Origin: Auanema rhodensis
Taxonomy: Eukaryota > Nematoda > Chromadorea > Rhabditida > Rhabditidae
Direction: 5' to 3'
DNA length: 64,000 bases
NCBI GenBank assembly: GCA_964057225.1
Contig: OZ059894.1
Coordinates: 15,158,476-15,222,475, forward strand
Under the pieces are notes generated by a model. The model worked only from the letters and a program-made list of their open reading frames with translations, ran no database searches and was not told the origin of the DNA. Shown one piece after another: positions 28,401 to 39,251 of this stretch; positions within the stretch are counted from its first letter, which is position 1; every line of letters starts with the position of its first letter. Position numbers and translations under genes: made by a program.

Positions 28401-31400
28401 GCACCGGGCAGTATGTCTATTTATGGAATGTCTAGCCTCAGGCTACTACGACAGATACTACTATGACTACTCGTTGTATGTGTATGTGCTCTCGTTTTCC
28501 TCTGTTTCTCTGTGTTTCCTCGTTTACACTCTGTTTTCATCAAAAAACGAATGAAGAGGTAGTCAGAGATTAAGAGTATATATAAGAGAGAAATAGAAAA
28601 CATGAGCAAGAAAAGAGTAGGAATACGGAGAGAAGAACACTGAGCGGCACGATACATTTTAAATTGTTGTCCAGTGCCTCACATCAACAATATTGTTTAC
28701 TCGTTGTTTACTCGCCGGTCACAACATGTCTCAGTGTTGCCACAGCTATTGATTCCATTTATGGAACGAACAGTGTTCAAACTGAAGCAGCGGGCGCCGG
28801 GCCTCGGTGTCCCGGCTTGTGTTCGATTTCGGCCCTTCGTCGCGAAGCCCGGAAGAGCTTGTTTACTACTCGTACGCTTGTCTCTACTTTTTCCTAGTTC
28901 AGTTGTGCTCTCTAGAACGCTATAGACTCCCAGCACACGGGCTGAACAATGACCGTTCGTCCTCTTCAGGATCCAAAGGGACAACGATGCTAGTCATGAC
29001 ATAATAAAAAAGGGATGAAATATATGATATATTGCAAAAAAAAATTGAAAGAAAATAAAGATATATACAGTAAATATTACTATATTTAGAAATGATTAAA
29101 TTAAAATTAGGCTGATAAAGTATTAATAATTAAGAAATATCTAGTTTCATGATATTCTTATATCTCATTGCCTTTTTCTTGAATTACATCAAAATTAAGT
29201 GAATTATATGTTATAATTTTAACCGTAATTTCGTATCCTTTTTTTTGATTTCTTGAGCAATTGCAAAAAAATAAGTTTTTGGTCTTCAACTTGACAACTC
29301 AACTTGTTTCTCTTGAGAGCATATGTATTTTTCTTCCTCTGTTAAGCAGAAGTGTGAGCAAGACTACGATGTATAGAAAGCATGGTCAGCAGATGGGCTA
29401 AGCTTCACACAAGCTTGCACATAAACATGTTGTTTTGACTTTCCTATGTTCATCGAAGCAAAAAAAGTATATTTCTTGTTTTATCATCGAGAAAAAAGAA
29501 ATGAAGAAAGAACTAGAAAAAGGATTTTTTGCAATGAAAATTTCAAAATGTTGCTACTTTGTTTTATTGAAATTTGATATTAACAGCAAAGAAGATCATT
29601 CTATAATTGAATTCAACTGATAATTCAATTGATTATAATCCTTGTTTCAATACATCACTCAAGATTTATGAACCAAGTAGGCTAATATCTAAAAGCAATC
29701 TAATTCATATAGATTGTCTTTGATGTTTTATACTATATGATCTATATTACTTAATAATGTTTGAGATCATCCATTAGCTTTACTACAACTCAGCTTCTCG
29801 TGATAGCAGTTCGTGTTGAAAGAACAACACGGATATCCTGATATCGTTTTTTTCGTTCAAAAATTCTATGAAAAATGGCTGTGTTGCAAATAAAATGTTT
29901 AAAATCATATGACTTGTACAAAACGACTGAAGTTGCATATGTTTTTTTCAATATTTTTGTTTACTTGCTGACCACTAGTTGGGCTGAAATATTTCAGTCA
30001 AGCAAAATAGAGGGAGAAACAGTGAAATTAACCGAGAAGAGGAGAGGAAAAAGAAAGAGAGAAGGAGTCAGAACTCTGTGGTCCATGATGTTTGTTTTTC
30101 CTAATCTGCAAAATAGATTGAAAAACTATACGATGGTTGCCCGGAGGGAAATTTTTGCAATCGGCCAGTGGGTTTGTTTACGGGGGCTCGCATATTGTTG
30201 TTTACATTGTTTACTACTTTCTTTCCTTTTTGCTTTTTTTCTCTCACACCCTACTTTTTTCATTATCTCTTTGGAGCTCTTTTCGCTTCTGTATCTCTAT
30301 TAGTTGTGACAAACTTCAAGCAATATTCAGCTTTGGTTTCATGTTCAATAGTATGACCAAGTTAAACAATTGCAAATGTAATTTTGAATTTTATTATGAA
30401 ATCTTTTATCTGCTTCCAATCTAAAATTACCAATGTACAATATTTTGAAGTCTTGAAACAAAATCTTATTTCATATAACTATGATGTCCATTTTCTAAGT
30501 ACTTAATACTAAAGATAATAACCAGTATCATCAGTTTAATGGAAAAAAAACCTGAAAACAGAAAAGCCATTGAAAGAAACTTAAAATAGAATCACGTGGT
30601 GTGATTTTGATGATAATTACTAACAATATAATATTATCATCATAATTTATATGAAAGATGTTGTTAAATGATGAAAGAGCCCAGCATTTGCTCAATCCGT
30701 TTGAGTATTAATTGCTACTTGAATTTGAGAGAGTCACATCAAGAATATGAAACTGAAACATGCTTCTGGGGACATATACATAAACAGAGGGAGATTAAGT
30801 AATTAGAATGTTGAGATGACTTACGAGGCTTGCAAGTGATTCACACTTATTCACGTTTTCACGTAAGCACGTAAGCACGCGAACTCAGTGGTTTAGGTAC
30901 ATACATGTATGTATATATGAATTTAGTTAAATATTGAAACATTGTTATTAACAATATTGGAAAATCTTATTACTCAATGTTAAGAGAAGAATGCTCGTGT
31001 AGACAAACAACTTTATCTTTAGCCATGTCCGATTTACTCAATTTCTTCAGGGGATTAAAAAAATAAATGAAAAGTTCCTTCAAAATGAAAGAAAAATCAA
31101 GCAGAATTATTTGTTGTAAATTATTTCTAAGCATTTCATGTCAATAATAGCTGAGCTCGCAAGCTTGAAATCTTATAACAGAAGTAAAAGAAACATGAAG
31201 GGATTTGATCTATTTTTAAGCTTTTCAAATGCTATAAAAAAGTTTATTCAGTCCACAAATTTCTATGAACATTGTCAAACTCTAGAGAGGGGGGGGGCTA
31301 TTGTTTATAGCAATTGAGAACGAAATTCATTTAAAATTTATTAAAAAATATTACTTTAAGTAACATAATAACCTAGATTTTAAAAAGAAAAATTGTAATT

Positions 31401-32261
31401 CATGTATTTTTAGTGCCATTTGGTAACTGATCGTCAGAAGTTAATGGCTGAACAAATTAAAATCAGAAGACGTCAACGTAAAGATCATTTGATGAATATG
31501 ACTAGAGAACAGATCACTAGTACTTTAAATGCTGCTGCTGCTTTATCAGCCGCCGGAAACTTCACCTTTAACCCCTTAATATGTAAGTTTTCTTTTAAAT
31601 TATTTTCATTTCAAAAGTCGTATATATTGAATTGAGATCTTTTTATTTTGACCAACGGATATCCACATCAAAACATAGTTTTAATATTGTTCTCTTCTCT
31701 ATTTTGAAAATATCATATGAAGTTAGTATAGAAATAGAAATAGACTCGAAAATCAGAATAATTTGTATTTTGAATTGGAACTATGTTTCTAAATGTCGTT
31801 TGAGTTGAAACTATAGCCTTCCTATCTCATATCTAAATATACATTTATTCAGCTATTTATATATTTATATGTCTATCATGAATCTGTTAAATATGCTAAC
31901 TATGTCTAACTTTCGCTGAGAATCACAATTTTATTTCAAACTTCTCCGTCCTAAATATAGTAGACATAAGAAATGTGCCGACAGTTTGTAGTCATAGATC
32001 GCTGTAACAGAAAGTTGGAACATGAATAATTCGAAAATCTTTAATTGAAAACAAAGAAATAATATGAATTTCTACAGATTTTAATATAAAATACCCTATA
32101 TATATATAAATGATTTTCATAATTAATATACTTTTTTCGTCTACTTTGTTTTTAAAATTGTTTTCAATATTATTATAAATGTACTTTGAAACATATTTTG
32201 TCTCGAATATGTTTCTGATTTATCGAACTAGCGTTTATTAAGTTTTCTATTATTTATATAA

Positions 32262-32315
<54 letters not shown>

Positions 32316-33442
32316 GTATATATGTATAGTTTGAGACCAACAGCCAATTATAATAATAACTTTTGAATTATTTCCCTTTTTTTACTGTAAAAACCGCTTA
32401 CGATGTAATTTACGATAAAAGGAAAGATAAAACTATATAAGGTTTAAGAGAAGAATGCTTACATGCTTTTCCTATTATCTATCTTCTTCTATATAAGCCA
32501 ATAGGGATTTATCTTAGTTTCAGTTATAAGCATAGAGAAGATTAAAGAGTAAAAATCTCGTTTAAAAGTAGAATAAATCGGATAAATTATAATTATTCAA
32601 GTTATTTACAATATATTATTATATAGACATGTACTATGATTATCATTTGAACAAAAATTGTTATAAAAGGACAAATGAAGAATCTAGTACATGTTGACTC
32701 CTTTTCAGTCTATCTTGTTTCTTATTGTACAGCTTAATAGATCAAAATGTCTGTAAACCATATGAAAACAGAAATGTTTATTAGTCTGATCTAACTTACC
32801 GAAATAATTTGTCGTTTGTTCTGACATCATTCATTAATAGTGGCAGGGAAATGGATAAAGTAAATTAAATATGACAAAAACATATAAACTAATTACAATC
32901 ATAACTCTATAATTTCATGTTGTTGTTGTTATTAAAATTTTTATGGATATACATGATTTGCCTTCTATTTGATTCCTCTTCTAATTATGCGTTTTTCAGT
33001 CCAAGACAACCAGCTGCCTTGCTCTCTTCTCACCTCACCAGCAGCTTCTTCCGATGGCAGCTCATACTCTCCAACGAATGTCATCAGCCAACCGTTCCGC
33101 ACTTCGCCAGAACTCATGACTGCTGCCACACCAACTAGTGCTGCTCCAATTACCACTACCGCAAGTGGCGCCAGCGCACCTGTTGTATCGGCGGCTACTG
33201 CCGCTGCAGCTGTGTCCGCCGCAGCGACCATTACATCACCAAGCCCACCAAGCCCTCAAGGCATTTTGGCACCTGTAGCCATAAATCCAGCCTTCAGCTT
33301 CCCACTCTTCAGTAGTGAAGCATTAATTCAGCTGCTCGCCAGCTACAAGATTCTGGATCCTGCAGCTCCAACACTGAAGGCGGATCATGCTCAGGAGAAG
33401 ATGGATCTCAGTAATCCAATCATTGATGTGTGTTCCGTCTAG
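6076..33442 (+). CDS. Tandem DM-domain transcription factor, MAB-3/DMD-3 type (long isoform)
   Basis: Eight exons join in frame to 385 aa: 6076-6174, 19005-19046, 19099-19165, 19330-19397, 19490-19658, 26700-26800, 31414-31582 and 33000-33442 (TAG). There are two complete DM zinc modules. DM1 is at about residues 74-118, with CQRCLNH, HKCDC, CTC and FC ligands. DM2 is at about 152-205, with CQKCGQH, GHKRVC, DCPC and KC, followed by a basic recognition helix (DRQKLMAEQIKIRRRQR). An acidic linker (EDDDDD) separates them; the last exon encodes an Ala/Ser/Thr/Pro-rich tail. Known biology: DM proteins bind DNA in the minor groove, and nematode MAB-3 and DMD-3 each carry two DM domains and drive male-specific development. 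DM1 resembles MAB-3 strongly, but DM2 is nearer the general DMRT consensus, so I cannot choose between the two orthologs. Intron 1 is 12.8 kb and intron 5 is 7.0 kb, which suggests extensive intronic regulation. Confidence 0.85.
7793..7901 (+). repeat. Double (CT)n microsatellite
   Basis: Two nearly pure CT tracts (about 7,793-7,828 and 7,857-7,901) are separated by about 28 bp of less regular pyrimidine-rich sequence. The open frames that run through it are low-complexity Ser-Leu or Arg-Glu repeats and are not genes. Confidence 0.95.
18525..18597 (+). repeat. (TC)n microsatellite, about 73 bp
   Basis: An almost pure TC dinucleotide repeat within intron 1 of the DM gene, 410 bp before exon 2. 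Confidence 0.95.
20560..20870. other. GC-richer island in intron 5 of the DM gene
   Basis: A patch of mixed sequence stands out from the AT-rich intron. It has a CT-tract core and a GTC/GTT-rich stretch at about 20,740-20,860. No exon with correct splice phase was found. It may be a regulatory element; that is an inference from composition only. Confidence 0.3.
24030..24150 (+). promoter_or_regulatory. GC-rich patch just upstream of the alternative first exon
   Basis: About 120 bp with clearly higher GC than the rest of intron 5 lies roughly 200 bp before the ATG at 24,353. A CT-rich stretch precedes it. Its position suggests the promoter or 5' UTR of the short DM isoform. No core promoter motif is recognisable. 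Confidence 0.35.
24353..33442 (+). CDS. Alternative short isoform of the DM gene, with DM2 only
   Basis: An open first exon, 24353-24515, begins with ATG (MTQLSFYPTAGQPTAQ...) and ends with an A before a GTAGGT donor, in phase 1. That is the phase needed to enter exon 26700-26800, where the junction codon becomes AAA (Lys) instead of the GAA (Glu) of the long form. Joined to 26700-26800, 31414-31582 and 33000-33442 it gives 291 aa: a 54-residue new N-terminus, DM2 and the shared C-terminal tail, with no DM1. The exon sits in the 7 kb intron 5, just after a higher-GC patch at about 24,030-24,150 that could hold its promoter. Seen: open frame, donor and phase. Inferred: that the transcript is made. 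Confidence 0.6.
25430..25472 (+). repeat. (CT)n microsatellite
   Basis: About 43 bp of pure CT repeat within intron 5 of the DM gene. Confidence 0.95.
26801..31413 (+). other. Intron 6 of the DM gene (4.6 kb), between the two halves of DM2
   Basis: This intron interrupts the DM2 zinc module between its CFK and CHL residues, so the two exons must be joined to make a working domain. No further exons could be supported. It contains the GC-rich island at about 28,720-28,985 and scattered purine and pyrimidine tracts. Confidence 0.6.
28720..28985. other. GC-rich island inside intron 6 of the DM gene
   Basis: About 265 bp is markedly GC-rich, including GCGGGCGCCGGGCC and a small hairpin, CTTCG-TCG-CGAAG, near 28,840. 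Overlapping open frames exist on both strands, but none has a start, splice site and phase that would feed exon 31414-31582. It may be a conserved enhancer, a non-coding RNA or an internal promoter. Confidence 0.35.
32262..32309. repeat. (TA)n microsatellite
   Basis: About 48 bp of TA repeat in the last intron of the DM gene. Shorter TA tracts occur at 20,917-20,960, 37,322-37,350 and 48,213-48,235. Confidence 0.9.
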
Positions 33443-34796
33443 GCTTCAGACAATTACATGACTGTAACGACGTGATCCGAAGTCAAATTTAACTTGTCAT
33501 TCGTCTCCATCACATGTAATATTCCATTTACGGTAAAATAGGTTATCTGTTTCCCAAAACGCTGGTGATAGGCCATCTGATTCCACGGCTACTCAAATTT
33601 ATTTAAAACCCAAATTCTTCATCTCTTCTCAATATTATATCTCTATATCAATCTATTCTATCTATCTATATATCTATATATCTAACTATCTATATATAAA
33701 GCACATACAGGCTTTCGATGTCGACGTCAGCCATCTGAATATAGTCTCGTTTTTTTCTGACGTTAATATTATATCTTCCTATCCTCTCATATCTACCTCC
33801 AGAATCCCGATGATACCTCTTCTCATACGTAGGTTTCTAACTCTAATCCCGCTGATATTCTCCTCCGTTGTTCACTCGGTGTTTCCCATATATATTATCT
33901 GTAAAAACTTTATGTTGTCGTCGTTCCAACTTCTCAATCAACGGTTGTTCCGTGCAACTGATTAATAGCCATCTGATTTCTTTCTCAGAAAGTCAGTTAA
34001 CTTCTGATCCTTCTAATTCAAAAGATGGATATTGATTGATTTTGCGCATATCTGCACATTTCTGGTTCATCCACTCTTTCATTTTAATACATGTAGACCG
34101 GACATGGGTTGCTGCCTCAACCATTTATTTACATTTATACTGTGAATATTTCAATTATTTCTGTAAAATGTGTATATTGTGTACCATATTTGTCCTCATG
34201 TTCCTTATATTATTATTATAACATGCTGTATCAGTTGTAATAACACAACTTATCTTCTTTCCCTTAAATTTTAATTGGTCTTCAAACTTCCACAGGGTTC
34301 ATATGAAGTGATGATGATTGGGATTCTAGCTAGCTCACCAAAAAGCTTTTTTGTATCCTTAGGCTTAGAAATTTTATTTTATTTACCAAATCAAGAAGCA
34401 ACACGGTTGAATGCCAGAAAATTTGTTAAAGGACCAAAAGCATACTACTTGTGTTGTCTTGACTACCTCAATCATCTCTCTGACATTTCAAAATATTTCT
34501 GTCACAGTCTGGAACTGCTTTCTCGAAATGCTTATAGAATCATTTTTGAATGCTTTGAGAGATGGTATACCTTATCATAACTCTTCATATGCTCGAAATC
34601 GGAATTCAGGCTCAGTTAAAATCTTTCAAATCATCTCGGAGACATTTTTTCTCCACACATCCACAGCTACCTCTTGTTTCTGAAGAAAGCTCCTCTGATT
34701 TCAATGTTATCTACCTCCACGTATTGAAGACAGTCTCTCTAAAGGTGTTAATCTCGTCCCTCTATCTATCTTTTCTCCCTCTCTCTTTCTCTCTGT

Positions 34797-34830
<34 letters not shown>

Positions 34831-37800
34831 CTATCCATACAAATACCTGAATACAACCAAAATAAAATTGTTTATTTGTTTGTTTGTTGATTACTTAGCC
34901 CTGAATTTCTGTCTTTTATTTTCCTTTTTTTAAATATTTTTGAATATAATTTTGAGATCATATAAATATATATATATAGAGAGATATGTACATCTATCTA
35001 TTTCTATCATATCATGTGATTTTCGTTGTTTCGTTTTTAAGTTTTGATCACAAAATTTTATTCGAAATAATGTTATCAGATTCTTTCTCTAACCAAAGCC
35101 GTGTTCTATCTGTTTTTTTTTTCATTTTTTTGTGAACTTTTACACATTATTTCCTTGTATTTCTTCAGTTTTAGTGATGTTAGATGTGAGTTTTCTGATA
35201 AACCTTGGTGCAATCAGCAACTTTTTTTTCTTTGGAAGCAATAAAAGACTTTAAATCATTTCTTTTTTCTTTTTTTTATGTTAACAGCGAAATAAACAAT
35301 GAGCATAGTTAATACAATGAGAATAATCAGATTAATATATTCGGAAATAAAAGAAAATGTTTCCTAGTTAGAAAATAGAAAAGGTCAGTGTACTAATTGT
35401 GGAAATCCAAAGTGGCGCTGATGTTGCCATGAAAATGGTGAAAAAGTATGAGGACATGAGCACAAGTAAGATCTTGCTTTCTCATTAAACTTTCTCAGGA
35501 TTGTACTCTTGCAACTTGTTGATAAGAGACTTTTATTTGAATATTTTTGTAATTATATGTAAATTTATGAAAGTACATAAATGAAATATATAGTTTGCAA
35601 AGCCATATTTAGAAACATTTTACTCAAAATGCAATAAATTTAGTTTCACATTTCGAAACTACGATAATGTGTATAGAATAAAAATCGGAATTATTAAATT
35701 GTTTATCAAAAAAAAAAGATTTTAATAAGTATTAATTTTAATTATATTTTTTTTGTATTAAATAAACATGAATATAATATTATTATTATTAATATAGAAG
35801 AATTTTTATAGTTTAAACTTGTAATAAACATTTTCACGTGTAGAATACCCGGATATGCTAAGCATTGTGAAGCTTTTTCCGGGTGTTAATAGACATATGA
35901 TCGGTTGTACTTAAAACATTTCTGAAATCCAATAACTACAATCTAATTTTCTTAAATTTTTAAATGTTTCATGAATAAACCTTGGAAAGTAAAATTTTTT
36001 ACGAAAAGTATATTTTGAATATTATTATTCTGGATAAAAAACTGCATTCTATGCTTAATGAATTTATATTGAAATCGAGCTTCAGTTGTTATTTAACATG
36101 TGTATATGTCCAACACTTTTATCTTTTTTTCTCTCCTATTCTATTACTATTTTCTAAGTTAGCTAGTTGTCGGTGAGCAATAACTTCCATAAATAGCCAG
36201 TGTCTGTCAATTGTTTTTGTTAGTTTTTTGGTTTGTAGTAGTAGAATTGCGGAAACGAGAAACAGATTCGTACAGCTGGAAGCATAAATTGGTCAGAGCT
36301 TTAAATTTTTCTCACTTTCCTCTCCATCTCTCAATTTCTTCGTTATAGCATTCCTCTCTCTTTCGCTCTTCCTCTCTTTCTCTCTCTTTCTCTTGAGCTT
36401 CTCTTGGTGTTTCTTTCTCTCATTTTTTTCATTTTTTCTCCACCCTCTTTTCTTTCTTCAATGTCATCGATGACGACGTAGAATCGTGGTGGTGAGTTGC
36501 CAAAATAACAACAACAGCAAGAAATTTGCCTTCAGACATTTCTGACCACAACACATAGTAGAAACACTCTTTCTCTTTTTTCTTTTTCTTTTTCATTCTC
36601 TGCTACTCTCTTTATTTTCCTTCATCTTTCTTCCTCTTCACTCTTGTTCATATGAGCTTGTTGACGAATTGTTGATAGTAGCTTGAAAAAGTTGGATAGA
36701 GGATGTGGTCAAAGCACGAAATATACAATCGGCTTTGGTTCCAAGGGGGGTTTTTCGGATTGATTATTACTGAAAAGTTGTTTCTTGTTCTTTTAGAGAA
36801 GACTTCTCATCACTGTCACCTCATCATCATCATTGTCATCACGATTGTGACTTGAGACATCAAAGATTTCCAAATTAGTTCTCTTTGCATGGGAAATTCC
36901 CAATTAATAGTATGTAACATTAAGATTTCTCTGAAATCCTTATTCTTCTGTTTTAAATAATATGAAAAGGAAGTAAAAAATATATACATTTGCAAGATAT
37001 ATTCATGTAAATACATACATGTTTTATAATTTTTAAAAATAAAAGTATTCACACCAATAAAATGAAAAGTATTTTAAAAATTTTGACTTAAAGAAACAAA
37101 TTTTTCATTTTTTCTACTATATATAACATATACATTACATACTTATATAGTATATGTCATCAAATATCAAATATTTTTTTCATCATCATGACCATCATCA
37201 TCATCTATGTTTACAAGCCCATTTTTTACTTTTATACGTCATAAACAAGTTGTCATTTCCAAGAATTTTATGAAAAAAAATGCTCTTATTCTAAATCGGC
37301 TGTTTATAAATTTACTTTACACATATATATATATATATAATATATATATACTCAAATGAATTATTTGAAGAAAAGAAAATAGTAATTTGTTCATGTTTTT
37401 CATATGAAGAAAAATTATATTATTTTATTATTCTCTCTATAGTGTTTAAAAACATAGGGACCGTTGGTCAAGCTGTTGTAGCTCCTGCAACACAATGACG
37501 ATTCAATTGTGAATTTTTTAACAAAAAACACAAAGAGAAATTACGAGTGAGACTAACGGAGTAAAATGAGGAAGAATAAAGAAATATTGGAAGATATAGA
37601 GAGAGAGATGGCAAAGAGATGAGTAGCAATACATAGGCAGATGAATAAAAATATTGAGACAAAACAGTAAACAAGATAGTCAACATCTTGCTTGAATAAA
37701 TGATGAAAAAACTAAAACTATAATAATATAATACTGGTATGTTTTACTATTCTTTATTATTTTTTATGGTTAAAAATTTTTCTTTTCTTTTTTTTTGTTA

Positions 37801-37849
37801 AAAATAGATTATAGTAGATGTAATAAGTTATAAGATTTTTATTATATTT
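33443..37849. other. 3' flank of the DM gene; no further genes seen
   Basis: The first part is probably 3' UTR. An AATAAA hexamer at 34,861-34,866 follows a CT/CTAT repeat (about 34,785-34,835). An open frame at 34,275-34,580 has no splice sites, homology or composition to support it. The rest is AT-rich with pyrimidine tracts near 36,330-36,460 and 36,560-36,650. Confidence 0.45.
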
Positions 37850-38836
37850 CTAAAGTTGTCCACATGAAGATATAGTTACAACTTTTTTTGTTCGACCTTT
37901 TTGAGCACCACAACCTGTAGCATCAATATAACAATTTTCATGGAAGAATCATTGGAATACCTTCAAGAATTCCAAGCTCTTCAATTCGATCTAACACATG
38001 AAATCCATCAGTTAAATGTCCAAAAGCAACATGAAAATTGTCCATCCTACAAACACATATATTATAAATTGTTATTTCAATAGTAAAGCTCTCTTTTTTC
38101 ATAAAATTTGATCATAAAAATCAAAAAAAAGCCTTTTAATCTAATATGGTATTCAAATTTGCTATTTCAAAGATCAATCAGTCTGTCTAGTGCTCTTTGA
38201 ACATAATCAAAAAAATTAAAATCAACATAGCCTATTGATCAAAAAAAATTAGTTTTTTTATTAGTATATACAATAATAGAATGTTGACAAACCATGGTGT
38301 CTCTTCAAATGTTACAAAAAATCGGCTGGAATTGGTGTCGGGCCATCCAAAATTATCCATTGATAGAATTCCTCTGCAATTTACGAGATAAAAGATCATT
38401 ATATAATATATAGTTAGTTAGTTATACCGTCGATCATGTTTTATCACAAAATTTTCATCTTCAAAGTATTTATTTTCAAAGGCGCTATGACCACCTTTAC
38501 GATCGGTATTTTGAGTTTCGAAGTCGCCGCTCTAAAATGTTTTTATTGTGATTATTGATAGAAATAAATATAAAAAAAAAGATAAATTATAAAGTGAATA
38601 TACTAACACAAGCACAGAATCCTGGGATAATCCTATACCATTTACAATTTTCAAATCCGAATCCTTTTTCTCCTGTGCATAGCAAACGAAAATTTTCAGA
38701 TGTCTTCGGACAAACTGTAGTATTTAACTATAATACATAATTAATACACATAATATATATTTAAAACCTCAAAAACGAGCTGTCCAAGATTTTCGGAATC
38801 TGCTTGAATATTCAAATAAACTGATGGATGAGGCAT
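37850..38836 (-). CDS. Divergent cyclophilin-type peptidyl-prolyl isomerase
   Basis: Six exons on the - strand (38836-38768, 38727-38608, 38531-38428, 38373-38293, 38046-37961, 37914-37850) give 174 aa, the size of a one-domain cyclophilin. Recognisable blocks are the start MPHPSVYLNIQADSE, LLCTGEKGFGFEN, YRIIPGF, SGDF, FEDENFVIKHD, GILSMDNFG, FFVTFEETPW, FHVAFGHLTDG and the end TISSCGQL. Cyclophilins isomerise Xaa-Pro bonds and bind cyclosporin A. Compared with human CypA, Arg55, Phe60, Trp121 and His126 are kept, but His54 is Tyr, Met61 and Gln63 are Cys, Ala101 and Ala103 are Asp and Phe, and Gln111 is Arg. Activity may therefore be weak or altered. There is no signal peptide, so it is probably cytosolic or nuclear. 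It stands alone, 4.4 kb from the DM gene. Confidence 0.85.
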
Positions 38837-39182
38837 AACAGCAAGAATATAATTATCCAACTAAAACTATATTGAGATGTTGAACTATCGGAAATACATA
38901 TACTATATTAGTGAAAAGACAACATTCCTAATTATAATAAATATAATTAGTTTATATTAACTATCATTTGATTTTTATAACATCAGCTAATTTTTATTAT
39001 AATAAATCAATAAATAATATTATTTAAGATGAATATAATAATAATATATATACATGTATATATATATATGTGTAGTTAGATGAATAATGAATATTTGAAA
39101 TTAGTATAATCGGATAGACATAATCGAGAAATATACTATGAAACTACATACTTTATACTATATTATAAAGACTCTTACTGTT

Positions 39183-39251
39183 ATGTCCTATCCAATAGTA
39201 TATTTGAATATTCAGGCAGATTCCGAAAATCTTGAACAGCTCGTTTTTGAG
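39183..39251 (+). pseudogene. Inverted orphan copy of cyclophilin exon 1
   Basis: These 69 bp encode MSYPIVYLNIQADSENLEQ and the following four residues. They match exon 1 of the neighbouring cyclophilin (38836-38768) at 61 of 69 bases, over the same 23 codons, but in the opposite orientation 346 bp away. Similarity also extends about 25 bp upstream of the ATG. The sequence after the exon boundary diverges, and no other cyclophilin exon follows, so it cannot make a cyclophilin. It is a partial duplication and forms an inverted repeat with the gene. Confidence 0.75.

Noticed and set aside
28664-29004. Open frames in the GC-rich island as a further alternative first exon
   Set aside because: An exon here would have to splice in phase 0 to 31,414, giving only the last part of DM2; no suitable donor was found.
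34275-34580. 101-codon open frame downstream of the DM gene
   Set aside because: No signal, domain, splice site or compositional support; it overlaps other open frames and lies in the likely 3' UTR.
34785-34835. Short tandem repeats considered as a CRISPR-like or satellite array
   Set aside because: They are simple CT and CTAT microsatellites with no spacers.
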